NCBI GenBank assembly: GCA_947650365.1
Contig: OX393549.1
Span: 91,352,533 to 91,416,532, forward strand
Length of the DNA stretch: 64,000 bases
Direction: 5' to 3'
Source of the DNA: Chamaelirium japonicum
Taxonomy: Eukaryota; Streptophyta; Magnoliopsida; Liliales; Melanthiaceae
Shown: positions 10,540 to 22,430 of the stretch, piece after piece
Layout of the letters: every line of letters starts with the position of its first letter
How positions within the stretch are numbered: the stretch's first letter is position 1
The notes under the pieces: model-generated
The model's input: only the letters and a program-made list of their open reading frames with translations
Told to the model about the DNA's origin: nothing
Databases searched by the model: none
Program-made: the position numbers and the translations under genes

Positions 10540-11862
10540 TCTTGCAAATTCCTCGAGGCTACATGGCACAAGCTTCTTGAGGGCTTCTGCAGATGTTTGC
10601 ACGTCAACATCGTCCTCATCACTTTCACCAGACTTTGCTTCATTACTACTCGTCCATTCTTCTTCGTTGCTCACATTATTCTCATCTTCAATCTCTGACT
10701 CAGACGTACATTCTTCTCCTGATTCCGCATTGTCATCGTCTGTCTCACAATCTGAAGCAAGTTCTTGACCAAAGTCCTGTACCAAAATTTAATACTAGAT
10801 GACAATGTATTTTTCCGGAGAGTGGACCAGATTATCACGAGGTAAAACATGTCGCTCTTACATATGGAGCAAGTACACTGCTGTCTAGAACCAGTAAGGG
10901 GACCTGTAGATCCCGAGCAAGAGCCTTTACTAATCTTTCTCGGTAAAGCTCAGTTCCTGTAAGGAGTCTCGGCATTTCAATGGAGGAGTTTGGAGCAATA
11001 AACCGTGAACTGCTGATATAGTCATAGCAAAGAAAACACGCAAGATTAGAGAAATCGCATGCATGAGGATTTTTGCAACAAACCTGGGATGCTTCGAAGC
11101 AATATTCTCCCGCTCGAAGATGTCAGACGAGCACCATACGCCGATGCGATATTTTTTTGTTTCAAATGGGAAGTCGCACATTCCACCAACAAGTTTTTCA
11201 TGTGTTCACTGACATAGAGGGGAGAGAACAGATTACAACGAAGACCACTGTACTCTAGTTAAAAGAAAGAAAGAAAAAGATAGGGTAACAAGGAATTACT
11301 CGACATAGTAAGGAAATGTCTTCCATGAAACCGTGATCTTATCCCATGGAACTACCCTCCGCAAGAACTCGTTTTTGAACCTCTCCCGCTTGGTTAGAAA
11401 GGGGGATTCTCTTCTTCTACAATCAATGGATAATTTCTCATTACTGAGCCACTCCAGCTGGTCCTGTTCCCCAAGCTGAGCATGCTCGTTGCAGAGCTTC
11501 GAACACAGTACAACCTCCTCTTTCCTCGGCTTCCCCTTATCAAAGTTAGTGGTATCCTTCACGGGGACATGTTTGCCCTCACTGGCATTACTTCCATCGC
11601 CTTTGGATCCATAAAATTTTGGCAACAATAACATTCCAGGATGCCTCCGATAGATTCCTATTCCACTGCCACTCGGCAGGGGTACCAGAGGTAAGCAGAA
11701 CTTTCTAATAACACTCTCGTTTGGCAGGTAGGTTCTATCGGATGTAATGCAATTGGAGTACGATCGGGGAATACCCTGCCGGTTCGACCTAAATACATAA
11801 CCATATTGCCGGAACAAAGGACCCCAGTCCGGGCCTCGGCACTTCAATCTCCTCGCATACAT
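10540..11862 (-). CDS. AAA-type ATPase, exons 1-4 (N-terminal region)
   Basis: The minus-strand exons are 11862-11300, 11208-11084, 10956-10862 and 10776-10540. All junctions are GT-AG and the phases fit. The protein starts MYARRLKCRGPDW. Basic residues in the first 50 positions suggest a possible organelle signal. Exon 1 ends WDKITVSWKTFPYY, exon 2 gives EHMKNLLVECATSHL and SSSGRILLRSIPG, exon 3 TELYRERLVKALARDLQVPL and LVLDSSVLAPY, exon 4 DFGQELASD and then a long Asp/Glu/Ser-rich acidic stretch ending LKKLVPCSLEEFAR. This order is that of plant AAA-ATPases of about 1000 residues resembling Arabidopsis At1g50140/At3g19740 (from memory). In those the catalytic AAA module is C-terminal, hence beyond this window. 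Role: presumably ATP-driven protein remodelling; no specific substrate can be inferred. The exons look intact. Confidence 0.85.
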
Positions 11863-12420
11863 TGCAGCCTTGTGTGGCTTTCGCAGAATCTATCGCATTG
11901 CCTTGAGTGATATAACCTATTCGTATTAAGCTACTATAAATACCAATTATTCTGCACGATAAAATAGAGGGAAACAATTGTTGATTTATCAGAATAAGCA
12001 GCTAGAACAAGAAAAAAATATTGGAAATTCAAAAATCAATTTTTGTCCAGAACTAACACAAATTTTGCCCAGAAAATTAAATTGGCAAGATTGGAAATTC
12101 AAAAATCAGAAGAAAAAAATGTGTTGCAATTACCGATGCAAAACCTAAGATTTCAATCTAGAATGCCAGAAAACGGTGAAAGTTAGCAGATTTGGTGAAA
12201 ATGTCGCCAAAAATGTGATTTTTAGGTAAACCGAGGCCAAATCGCCCGAAATAATTGCAGGCAGCCGACAGAGGAGGAGAAACTCATCGCAGGGTCGAGA
12301 GGATCATGGAAAGCGGAACGAATTGAATCGGGTAGGGCAAAGCGCGAACCTTTTCTAGGGTTTTCTACTTCGATTTCTCTTCTCCGCTAAAGAGCGCGAG
12401 TGATGGAGAGAGGATCCCCC
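11863..12420 (-). promoter_or_regulatory. 5' leader and promoter region of the AAA-ATPase gene
   Basis: On the minus strand a probable first leader exon (about 12400-12134) ends at a good donor (GCATCG/GTAATT). A pyrimidine-poor acceptor TCGTGCAG ending at 11952 would start the second leader exon that runs into the ATG at 11862. An AAACCCTA telo-box lies at about 12356-12363, a motif common near starts of plant housekeeping genes. A very short upstream frame (ATGCGATAG) precedes the main ATG. Transcript ends are inferred, not seen. Confidence 0.5.
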
Positions 12421-12622
12421 CCTGTTCCCGCTTCAAAGGGCTTCCTCTGGTCCTCAAGTATCGGGTTAGCAATTTAGCAGGAGGCGATGGGGCTTTACGA
12501 GGTGCGCTAGTTTGGCTAAACACCGATCGGCGTGAATTAAGTTGTTTTTTGGGGAAATGGGTGTCAAGTCCAATACAACAGATGGGGGTTAAGGAACCCA
12601 TTAAGGAAAGGTCCCAAAATCA

Positions 12623-13400
12623 TTGGTTAATATAGAACTTTTTCCCTTTCTCTTCTCTCTCTATCAGAGCTGGCGACATCAGCGACGGTGGCAAGTGGTA
12701 GCTGAGTGGCAACATCGGTGGCGAGCAGTAGCGGGCGATGACAGCCTCGGCGGCGATAGCAACGACGACAGCGGCGGCTCGAGTCACAATTACTCGTTGT
12801 CACCGCCTCGGCGGCGGCGAGCAACAGAGACGAGACGCGATGGCGGTGAGCGGGTTCGATCTGGTTCAGATTAGGTTTAGGATTAGATCTATGACACTAG
12901 TTTTTATTCCACGGCATGTAGATCGTAGGTTTTAGGGTTAGATCTAGGGTTTAGGGTTTAGGATTAGGTCTAGGGTCGCCTCATGGCCTGCAGATCATAG
13001 GTTTTAGGATAGGGTTTAGGTTCAGTTTAAAGGTGATGGCATGCAAATGAAAATTTGAAGTGTATGGATAGGCATTTTCGTCCTCTGTCCTTAGGCTTAA
13101 ACGAAACACATTGTAGACATCGAAATTAGCCCACGAATAAAACCCGACCCACTTGCAATAGCATGCACATGAAGCCCGGCCCATGCACAACGGTCCACAA
13201 AGAAAAAGGATCAAACCCAACTTTGATGGACACTAGTGGGCCCACCCCATGCAAGCGGGGCCCACCATGTTCACCCAAGCCCAAAAAGGAGCCGAACGGG
13301 TCCACCCGAAAATGGGGCCCACCGGCCTCTTCATGCAAACCGTGGCCCCCTCTCCCGCGGAGGCCAGCCAGAAAAAGAAAAGAAAGAAAATCAAACAAAT
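12623..13400. other. GC-rich low-complexity stretch with degenerate telomere-like repeats
   Basis: GCGGCGGC-type trinucleotide sequence (12660-12850) is followed by irregular GGTTTAGG/GGGTTTAG units at about 12868-13020. The reading frames on both strands are compositional. No gene is recognised. Confidence 0.5.
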
Positions 13401-15650
13401 CTACCTAGTGTGGGGGGAGGTAGCATGGACGTCGATCCCTCGATCCGACGGACAATATGAAAAGACGTGTCGTCATCAATTAAATATGCAAAGATGACTC
13501 ATATTCCAAAAGATTGAGCCAAATCTAGTCCATAACCGCCACTACAAAAAAGAAAAGAGATAAAGGTTGTTTTCCCCCAAAAAATGACGATAAATCCCAA
13601 TGGTTATGGGGAGAGATATTCAATGAATTCAAAAATTATAGCCATATCTCTCTCATCCTCCCCCGTTCGCCTATAAATAGAGGGGACGCAAAAGGCTCTG
13701 CAAAGAAGGAGGCTCGCTCTCGATGACCTAAGGCTTCACGAAGCACAGTAAGTGCATCCCACAGGAACAGCTTAGCTGACAAAAGTTTTTATCAACGTGA
13801 GCATCTTGCACAAGAGATCAAAGCTTTAACTCCGTTCACAAAGAAGAAAGCTCTTAGAAGAAGGCCTAGAGTTGGTATCACCCAGTCGTCTCCAATAATC
13901 TTCAACTCCGAAAACGCCAAAGAAGCTCGGAGAAGAAGATCGAAGTGGTGCTACACCCGTCATCTTCAACAAACATTCACTTCATTTATGAAGAAGAAAG
14001 TTTGGAGAAGGATATCCGAAACAGCGCCACACATGTCATCTTCAACAAGCATCTGCTTCATTCACAAAAAAGAAAGCTTGGAGAAGGATACCCGAAGTGG
14101 TACTACACCATGTCATCTTCAACTAGCCTTCAACTCCGAAAACGCCAAATCTGCCCGGAGAAGAAACCAACGCTACAACCGTTGCACGGAGATCGATGCT
14201 ACACCCGCTGCATTTAACAAGTAACAAGAAAGCTGAGCTACAACTATCGTACGGGGATCGGTGCTACACCCCATCTTCAACAACAAACCTGACACTATAA
14301 CCATCGCACGGAGATCGGTGCTACACCCGTCGCCTTCAATGACAAAACTGACGCTACAACCGTCGTATAGAGATCGGTGCTACACCCGCCATCTTTAACA
14401 ACAAAGTCGACGCTACATCTTCATATGGAGATCGATGCTACACTCGCCATCTTTAACAACAAAGTCAACGTTACAATCGTCGCACAGATATCGATGCTAC
14501 ACCCATCATCCTTAACATGAAAGCCAATACTACAACCATCACAAGGAGATCGATGCTACACCTGCCGTCATCAAAATAAGTCTTCAACTCCAATTATGCC
14601 AAATAATTTTGGAGAAGAATAAGAACAAAGCCGATGCCACAACCGTCGCCACCGAAGTAAATCCAGAGGAATAAAAAGACTCAGAGATGTTGCCATCGTC
14701 TTTTGAGGTGAAGATCAATCCAAAGCCAAGTAAAGCAAGAGCTACTTCCGTGCTAAAGCTACGCACGTGCTAAAGCCAAGCAACAACGAAGGATTATGAG
14801 CAAAGAAACGCACTTTTCTAGCTGATACAACGTAAGTCCAGATGACCGAAAGCACCCCAAGTCTCTACCCCTTCCACGTTCAAGCACTAATGCCAAAGCC
14901 ACACCAACACCAGAGCTACGCTAAAGCAACAGAGCCAAACGCCATAAGCTAAAGCTAAAATAACCATATGCCAGAAGCTAGGGTAAAGCCAAAGTTACAC
15001 CCGTGCTAAAGCCATGCACGTGTTGAAGCCAAGCAACTACGAAGGATCATGAGCAAAAGCAACGCATTTTTTAGCCGATACAACGCGAAGTCCAGAAGAA
15101 TGAAAATACCACAAGTCTCTACCCCTTCTACGTTCAAGCGCTAAATGTCAAAGCTACGCCGATGCCAGAGCTACGCTAAAGCAAAGCCAGACGCCAAAAG
15201 CTAAAGTCGAAGGTGAACGCAAGATCGACACAGTAAATAATCGAGGACGCCGAGGTCTAGCAAGAGCCGAGGGAGAAGTGAAGATCGAGGAAACAATGTC
15301 GAAAGCCCCCTAGCCGAGAAAGCATGAAGCACAAAAGGGACAGAAGCAATGGCTAAAACTACTCGATCTCTCAAGAAATCTAAAACATTGTAAAGATCTC
15401 TGTCCTAGGCAACCCCTCCAGAGCTCTCGCACGAAGTAACGTAGAGACGCGGATCAAAGGGACCCTCCAGAGGATCTCTCCCACAATCTCCTGATCAAAT
15501 ATTCACCGCACTCAACTCACCACCTCCGAGCCCTCGGGTTACGGATTTGTAATATTTGTGTGCGCAATAAAGACAACCCGCATCTTTTTTCCGCGCATAC
15601 ACACATGTTTTGGACTGTTCACTGAGTCCCCCTTGCTTTTCGGGGTGCTT
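13400..15650 (+). mobile_element. Probable LTR (or LTR-like) region of a retrotransposon
   Basis: A TATA box CTATAAATAG stands at 13671-13680. An AATAAA signal at 15566-15571 is followed by a T-rich tract and CACACA. Between them is a long leader with no open frame and a degenerate tandem repeat of about 59 bp (14190-14580; phrase GGAGATCGGTGCTACACC). This U3-R-U5-like order suggests a large LTR, perhaps solo, but I could not fix its ends or a target duplication. Confidence 0.4.
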
Positions 15651-16300
15651 TTAACTTAAAACCCCTCTCCCCTAAAAAAAATGGTATTTAGATTTATTTT
15701 CCTAGAGAATTTGACTTACACTTACACCCCATAACTATATAATATTTATACATACCCTCCATTCTGGCTAAATATCATATAGTAGTTTGGGGGATAACTA
15801 TATACTCATCTTGAACCTGTGTGGTCAAGAGGGTGTGACTTGTGCAAATTGAAAATTAATGTTGATGTTCACTTTTAATAAATATAACATTTTTAATTGT
15901 TATACAATAAAAAAGTATATATGTTTCGATAAAAAATTTTGCACAGGTCACGTGTGATCATGTATAGATGGAAGAAATAGTAGGTCTCTTTCTGAATTTA
16001 AACTACTACGGTTCAAAGGAAAAAAAACAGATAGAATTCACTGGGACAGCGTAACAGAGGCTCCTTGGAATGTCAGATCCATTTATTAGATCAATGTCCA
16101 TTGATTTGGTTCCATTAACCAACCAACACGTCACAATATTTGCTTCTTGGTAGACATTAGAAAGTCAAAAGGACAAGAACTCCTTTACTATCTCGATACA
16201 ATTGAAAAAGATAGGGTCTTCCACCTTGCTAGCTTTTAACTCTGGTAATGGTATATGCAAAGTCTCCCTCGATCCATGATTTGTGATGTATCTCAATAAG
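15651..16300. other. AT-rich spacer, nothing recognised
   Basis: AT-rich single-copy-looking sequence between the LTR-like region and the 70-bp minisatellite. No open frame, repeat or element end was recognised. Confidence 0.4.
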
Positions 16301-17990
16301 CCCAGAAAGACAGCTCCGGTGCTCGCAGACAAAGTCCGAGGTGCTTCTCATTGCCATGGCGCTCAACAGAGAGATAACTCCGATGCTCGCAAACAAAGTT
16401 TGAGGTGCTCCTCACCGCCTTGACGCTCAATGAGCCTGGAGAGACAGCTCTGATCCTTGCAAACAAAGTCTAAGGTGCTCCGTACCACTGCGGCGCTCAA
16501 CAAGCCCGAAGAGATAGCTCCGATGCTCATTGACAAAGTCTGATATGCTCCTCACTGCCTCGACAGTCAACAATCCCAGAAAGACAGCTCCGGTGCTCAC
16601 AGACAAAGTCCGAGGTACTCCGCATCGTCTCGGCTCTCAATGAGCCCATAGAGATAGCTCCGGTGCATACAAACAAAGTCCAAGGTGCTTCTTACCGCCT
16701 CGGTGCTCAACGAGCCCGGAGAGATAGCTCCGGCGCTCGCAGACAAAGTTTGAAGTGCTTCTCATCGCCTTGGTGCTCAATGAGCTTGAAGAGATAGCTC
16801 CAACGCTCATAGACAAAGTCCAAGGTGCTGCGTATCACCTTGGTGCTCAATGTGTCTGGAGAGACAATTCCGGCACTTGCAGACATAGTCCTAGGTGCTT
16901 CTTACCGCCTTGGTGCTCAACGAGCCCATATAGACAGCTCTGGTGCTCGCAGACAAAGTCCAAGGTGCTCTGCACCGCCTAGGTGCTCAATAAGCCAAGA
17001 GAGATAGCTCTGGCCCTCGTAGACAAAGTCTGAGGTGCTCTGCACCGCCTTAGCGCTCAACAAGCCAAGAGAGATAGCTCCAACGCTCGCTGATAAAGTC
17101 TGAAGTGCTCCGTACTGCTTCATCGCTCAATGAGCCCATATAGACAGCTCCGGCTCTCGTAGACAAAATCTGAGATGATTCTCACCACCTCGGGGCTTAA
17201 TGAGCCCTAAGAGATAGTTCTGGCGTTCGCAGACAAAGTCTGAGGTGCTTCGCCCCACCTCAGCACTCAACGAGCCCTGAGAGACAGCTCTGGCACTCAC
17301 AAACAAAGTTAGAGGTGCTTTTCATCGCCTCGGTGCTCAACGATTACAGAGAGATAGGTCCGACACTCGTAGACAAAGTCCGAGGTGCTTCTCACCACCT
17401 TGGAGCTTAACAAGCCCTGAGAGATAGCTCAGGTGCTCGTAGATAAAGTTCGAGATGCTCTACACCGCTTCAGTACTCAACGAGCCAGGAGATATAGTTA
17501 TGCATGCTCGCAGACAAAGTCCGAGGTGCTTCACACCGCCTCGGTGTTAAACGATCTCGGAGAGACAGCTTTGTGTTGGCAGACAAAGTCCAAGGTGCTT
17601 TGCACTGCCTCGGTACTCAATGAGCCCGGAAAGATAGTTCCAACGCTCAAAGAAAAAGTCCGAGGTGCTTCTCACTACCTCGACGCTTAATAATCCCGGA
17701 GATATCACACCAGTGCTTACAGACAAAAACCATAGGTTCTTCTTATCACCTCAGCACTCAACGAGCTCAGAGAGATAGCTCTGGCGGTGGCAGACAAAGT
17801 CCGAGGCGACCTCTGCCTCGGTGTTCAACAAGCCCAGAGAGACAGCTCTGGCGCTCGCAGACAAAGTCCAGGGCGATGTCCGCCTCGGCACTCGATGAGC
17901 CCAGAGAGACAGCTCTAGCACTTGCAGACAAAGTCCGAGGCGTTCAAATGCCTTCGGCACTCAACAAGCCCAAGGTTCTGTCCTTGACGA
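16301..17990 (+). repeat. 70-bp minisatellite, about 24 copies
   Basis: The unit contains GAGATAGCTCCGGCGCTCGC, then AGACAAAGTCCGAGGTGCTT and CTCACCGCCTCGGTGCTCAA. GAGATAGCTC begins at 16721 and again at 16791, giving a 70-bp period. Copies are diverged by substitutions, and the last ones are shortened. The array lies upstream of a polypurine tract and a 3' LTR, so it is probably part of that retrotransposon's untranslated interior. Confidence 0.9.
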
Positions 17991-18419
17991 ATTTTGGGTG
18001 AAGATATCGTTCCCCCTCGACCAATCGGCCCCCCCTAACTGACCATTCGGCCAGCTCTAAACAACCACCCTAACCAATCGGTTGGTCACTCCTGACTAAC
18101 TGGGATTTAGTGGCGGTCGATCGCCAGATAGTACTCCGTGACTGACCAGCTCTGGCACGATCGGTTGGCGATTGTTAGCCGACCTCGATCGACAGGGGCA
18201 TAGGTAGGTCGACCAACAGTCGACCAGAGCACAGATCGACCGGCCAACCCCGACTGACCGAGGCTCAGACCGACCGGCCACCCTTGGCAACTGGGCCTCT
18301 TTGGCGATCAGTTAGGTCTGTACTGCGGCCGACATTTAGTGACACCTCGCGACCGATCACCCCTCATGTGACCGTTGGCAGTGACGGGTCGAGCCGGCCG
18401 ATCGATAAGACACGCTCTT

Positions 18420-18940
18420 GATTTACCCTTTATAGGGAGTCAGCAGGCACGACAGGCGTCCCTCGACAGCGGGTTGGTAGACACGCCCCTGGCTGGCCCT
18501 TAACAGGGGGTCGGCAGGCACGACGGTCGGCCCCGGACAGCGGGTCGACAGACACGCCCTGGCCAGCCCTTGATAGGGGGTCGCCAGGTACGACGGTCGA
18601 CCCCGGACAGTGGGTTGACAGACATGCCCCTAACTGGCCCTTGGTAGGGGGTCGACAGGCACAACGATTAGCCCCAGACAGCGGGTCAGCAGATATGCCC
18701 TTGGTCAGCTCTTGGTAGGGGGTCGGCAGGCGCGACGGTCGGCCCCGGACAGCAAGTCGTCAGACACGTCCCTAGTCGGCCCTTGGCAGGGGGTCGATAG
18801 GTATTACGATCAGTCCCGGACAACAGATCAACAGAAACGCCTCTGGCCGGCCCTTGGCGGGGGTTGGCAGGCACGACGGTTGACCCCGGACAGCAGGTCG
18901 GCAGCGAAACTTTGGTCGGCCCTTGGCAAGGGTCGACAGA
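18420..18940 (+). repeat. 71-bp minisatellite, about 7 copies
   Basis: The unit contains GGGGTCGGCAGGCACGACGG, then TCGGCCCCGGACAGCGGGTC and a CCCTTGG end. GGGGTCG starts recur about every 71 bp from 18507 to 18861. The unit is different from the 70-bp array just upstream. The segment in between (18000-18420) is rich in GACCGACCGGCC phrases. Confidence 0.85.
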
Positions 18941-19030
18941 TTCTTTCCAAACACTCATTAAGCCAACTTGACATCGACAAAGCAATTTTGCACCATAGAG
19001 TTTCAGCCAACTATGTTAGCACCTGACTAG

Positions 19031-19045
19031 TTGGGAGGGGGTAAC
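19031..19045 (+). promoter_or_regulatory. Polypurine tract before the 3' LTR
   Basis: TTGGGAGGGGGTAAC ends directly at the TGTGGG start of the LTR. This is the position and composition of a plus-strand primer. Confidence 0.7.
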
Positions 19046-19708
19046 TGTGGGTGCAAAATATGGCTAACGCCCGACAGTGGGATCTGCAGCCCTACTTGGG
19101 GCCCACAAAGACGATAGTGGGATCCGCAGCCCTGCTTGGGGCCTACAGAGACGACAATAGAACCCATAGGGAGACAAAAGGGGGACCCCCAGCCCTGGCT
19201 GGGGCTCATACATACTATCTAGGGTTTGTTAAATCCCCCGGATATTTACCAAAACCCTCGATATTTCCAAACCTATATAAAGAGCAGACCTAACAAATAT
19301 TCTAGGATCTGGGATCAAGATCGGAATTTGTCATCCCACTTTCTGTTTTCTAGAGCTCTCTGAGCCTTTTGGTAATCAGACTCCAATCAAGCCTACTCCA
19401 CTCTATGTCTACTTGTACAAGCACTCCTTGGCCTATCAAAAGTAGCTCTACTTCTTCAGAGATAGTGGATTCAAAGGCTGCGTCTTACCAAACGAAGACG
19501 TAGGCTTCGGCCGAACTTTGTCACTACCTCCTTTGTCAATTCTTCCTTTTCTTCTTCTTCGTCTCTCTCTCTCTCTCTACTCTACAGTGTCTGTGTGGCA
19601 GCTAAGCACACGATAGCTTAGCATCCCACATCAACAACATCTCGAAGGTCAACACCTTCCATCGACTGTTGGAGGGGGACCGTACGACACCGTAATTTTC
19701 CCCCCACA
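19046..19708 (+). repeat. 3' LTR of a truncated retrotransposon
   Basis: It starts TGTGGGTGCAAAATATGG and ends TTTTCCCCCCACA, so the ends form the TGTGGG...CCCACA inverted repeat. A TATA box CTATATAAAG lies at about 19272. The 70- and 71-bp arrays upstream would be internal sequence. No 5' LTR copy was found in the window, so the element is truncated, rearranged or interrupted upstream. No pol motifs are visible, so gypsy versus copia cannot be decided. Confidence 0.75.
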
Positions 19709-19798
19709 GGACCTATATGATCATAGTTCGTTGGCTTAATAAATTGAAGCTTTACTTTTTATTATGTTCATGTTATGATGTATTCTTTATTCATTCAG

Positions 19799-19851
19799 GA
19801 TTTGTTGTTGGCTTGGAGTTCATGTTCTCTGCTATTTACTTTGGAGCTAAG
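19799..19851 (+). pseudogene. Orphan internal exon of an unrecognised membrane-type protein
   Basis: A 53-nt segment lies between a strong acceptor (TTTATTCATTCAG) and a donor (AAG/GTAATT). It encodes FVVGLEFMFSAIYFGAK, a hydrophobic segment like one membrane helix. It lies in a 290-bp piece trapped between the 3' LTR ending at 19708 and the 4.2 kb solo LTR starting at 19999. I see no neighbouring exon on either side. It may belong to a host gene exploded by insertions, or be a captured or decayed fragment. The protein family is not recognised. Confidence 0.4.
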
Positions 19852-21819
19852 GTAATTTAACAGTGTGCCATTTAGATGTATTCGGAGGTAAGATGATTTA
19901 AGAATTCATGTTAAAAAGAATTTTTTTTTTTTTTTTTTGCAATATTTAGAATGTTATATTTGCTTACATCCTTCTGAGTGCCGAAGGCGAATGATTAATG
20001 TCACGCCCCAGAAATCCGGAACCGATCCCTGGGGTGTAAATTGAGAAAAAACAAAGGTTTTAGGGTTTGGTCAACTGTCTACTCCAATTAGGGTTTCTCA
20101 CAGGGCTTCTACTTTCTCAAGGAGTATTTTAAAACTTACTTTTTATGAAAAGATTTTTATTTTGAAAGAAAATATAGAGATACAGTTTCATCGACAGGGA
20201 GATGATCACGCTCGACCCTCAACCGGGTAATCCTCTCAGCATGTGCGGCCTGCTGGTGTCCCACATGCTGATAGAATTCCCTCTTAAGGGAGCACGAGGC
20301 TTAAGCCTCTGATGGCGAGCCGAGTAGCCTCGCCTGCTCTCTAACACCCGGGCACTAGTTCACATATCCTATCTAATGGTCTAGTCAATTAGGTCACTTT
20401 AAGATTTATATTTTATTGTGAGCTATCCTAGGCTTGGGGCCTTGAGGAGAGGCCTACCCAAAGAAAACACAGCTGTATCGTTGCCACTAATAGCATACAC
20501 TAAGCCAAATAAAGTACGATTACACTGCCAGAAGGAAAATGACTACTACATGACATACGACACTCTAAAACCCCAACACCGTCTTAACTCCGCCGCTGGC
20601 CTCGCGTTGCGGCTAACCCTGAGTCTCCGAACCTGCAGAAGAGCCTACTCGTGGGAATGAGTAGCCCCCAAAATGAATTGGGAGATTAGCCAAATAAATG
20701 GCTAGTGACAAGCTAACTGCCTAGGTAATTAATGACGCCCGTATTTTATAAACAGTTTACTGACTATCCTAATTGTCCAACTACGTTTTCAATCACATCC
20801 TAAATATCCATGCAATGTCTACATTCTCATGCAATTCCTATTGTCACTAGATTATCGAGAGTGCCATTTTATAATTAATAAAATTAAACACACACAATGT
20901 GAACCCCAGATATTTTGTTCATCCTGCCCCCGGCCTGGCATTACTATATGGCCTTTTATTTCGATGTAGAGGGCCAACTCTCTCGTCGCGCATACTCTAA
21001 CACCATGCGCAAAGTCACCCATATGATCATAAGGGGTTTCCCGTCTTTAACGGTGGAGCTCTACCGCCCAACTTGCTTTCCTTGGGGGCTTCAACTACCT
21101 CGGGACATGATTGCTAGGTCAATCCCTCTTCGAGGGAACCACCTATTGACTTTATCACAATCCCTGCTCGTGACCCCCTAGCCTACTGATCTTCGGCTGT
21201 GTGTGCAAGGTGGTTCACGGCCCTTGCGCGCACGGGGTCCGAATCTTTCCACATGATAGAATATCACACAATTATAATAATAAAGTGATTTCGATGTTTT
21301 ACCCCGGAATTCGTACCGCGCTTACAACCCATGCATCACAATAACTATAAAATTTACTTTCGCTCGTGTTCCCGTGTGCCCGGGTCTCCACACTCCATCC
21401 AGGAGAGTGAGTCCGATAATTATTATTTAATTATAAATTTTTAGCCTTAAGGGAATTCCTACTTACGATGCCCAAGCAATCAGAAAATTTATTATTTAAT
21501 TATATTATTAAGCATGTGTCGCCGGACTCACGACTCCGCATGCAAGGCGGGGTCCACTCGACCATATGCGACGACGTCCGGCGGGACCCGCATGCAGCGT
21601 TATGGACACCTACCCTTAATTTCTATAACAGCATAATTAACTATCTAAACAACGTGCAGTGTCACTTGGAAAGTGTGCTCGGACTGATGCTGCTAGGCGT
21701 CCTCCGCTCCGTCTACGACTTGGTCTACGTGCCCACTAACTGCCAAACATACCAGCGGCCTATGGTCATTAAGTGCTACTTAAAATATTACCGGCTTAGG
21801 TCTGATTGGCCGAGCTGAG

Positions 21820-22430
21820 AATTTATGCGTCATCGGATGCTGGTCTACGGGCACGCAAACTGATGCGCTAAAGGTAGCGTCATCGAATGCCAGTCTACTG
21901 GCACGCAAACTGATGTGTCAAAGGTAGCGTCATCGGATGCCGGTCTACTGACATGCAAACCGATGCGCTAAAGGTAGCGTCATCGGACACCGGTCTATTG
22001 GCATGCAAACCGATATACCAAAGGTAGCGTCATCGGACGCCGGCCTATTGGCACGCAAACCGATGTGCCAAAGGTAGCGTCATCAGATGCCGGTCTATTG
22101 GCACGCAAACTGATACACCAAAGGTAGCGTCATCGGACGCCGGTCTACTGGCATGCAAACCGATGCACCAAAGATAGCGTCATCGGACGCCGGTCTATAT
22201 ACTAGCACGCAAACCGATGTGCCAAAGGTACGTCATCGGACGCCGGTCTATTGACATGCAAACCGATACACCAAAGGTAGCATCATCAAATGCCGGTCTA
22301 CTGGCATGTAAACCGATGTGCCAAAGGTAGCGTCATCGGATGCCGGTCTATTGGAATGCAAACCGATGTGCCAAAGGTAGCGTCATCAGACGTCGGTCTA
22401 CTGGCACGTAAACCAATGCGCCAAGGGTAT
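21820..22430 (+). repeat. 50-bp minisatellite, about 12 copies, inside the solo LTR
   Basis: The unit contains AAAGGTAGCGTCATCGGATG, then CCGGTCTACTGGCATGCAAA and CCGATGCGCC. Successive AAAGGTAGCG starts are 50 bp apart (21870, 21920 and so on). One copy has a short TATA insertion (about 22197) and another a one-base loss. Confidence 0.9.

Noticed and set aside
12868..13020. Interstitial telomere array
   Set aside because: The GGTTTAGG units are irregular and few, so this is only telomere-like sequence.
13160..13500. Overlapping plus-strand frames rich in Pro, Lys and Gly
   Set aside because: Overlap in three frames and minus strand, no start context or domain. Compositional.
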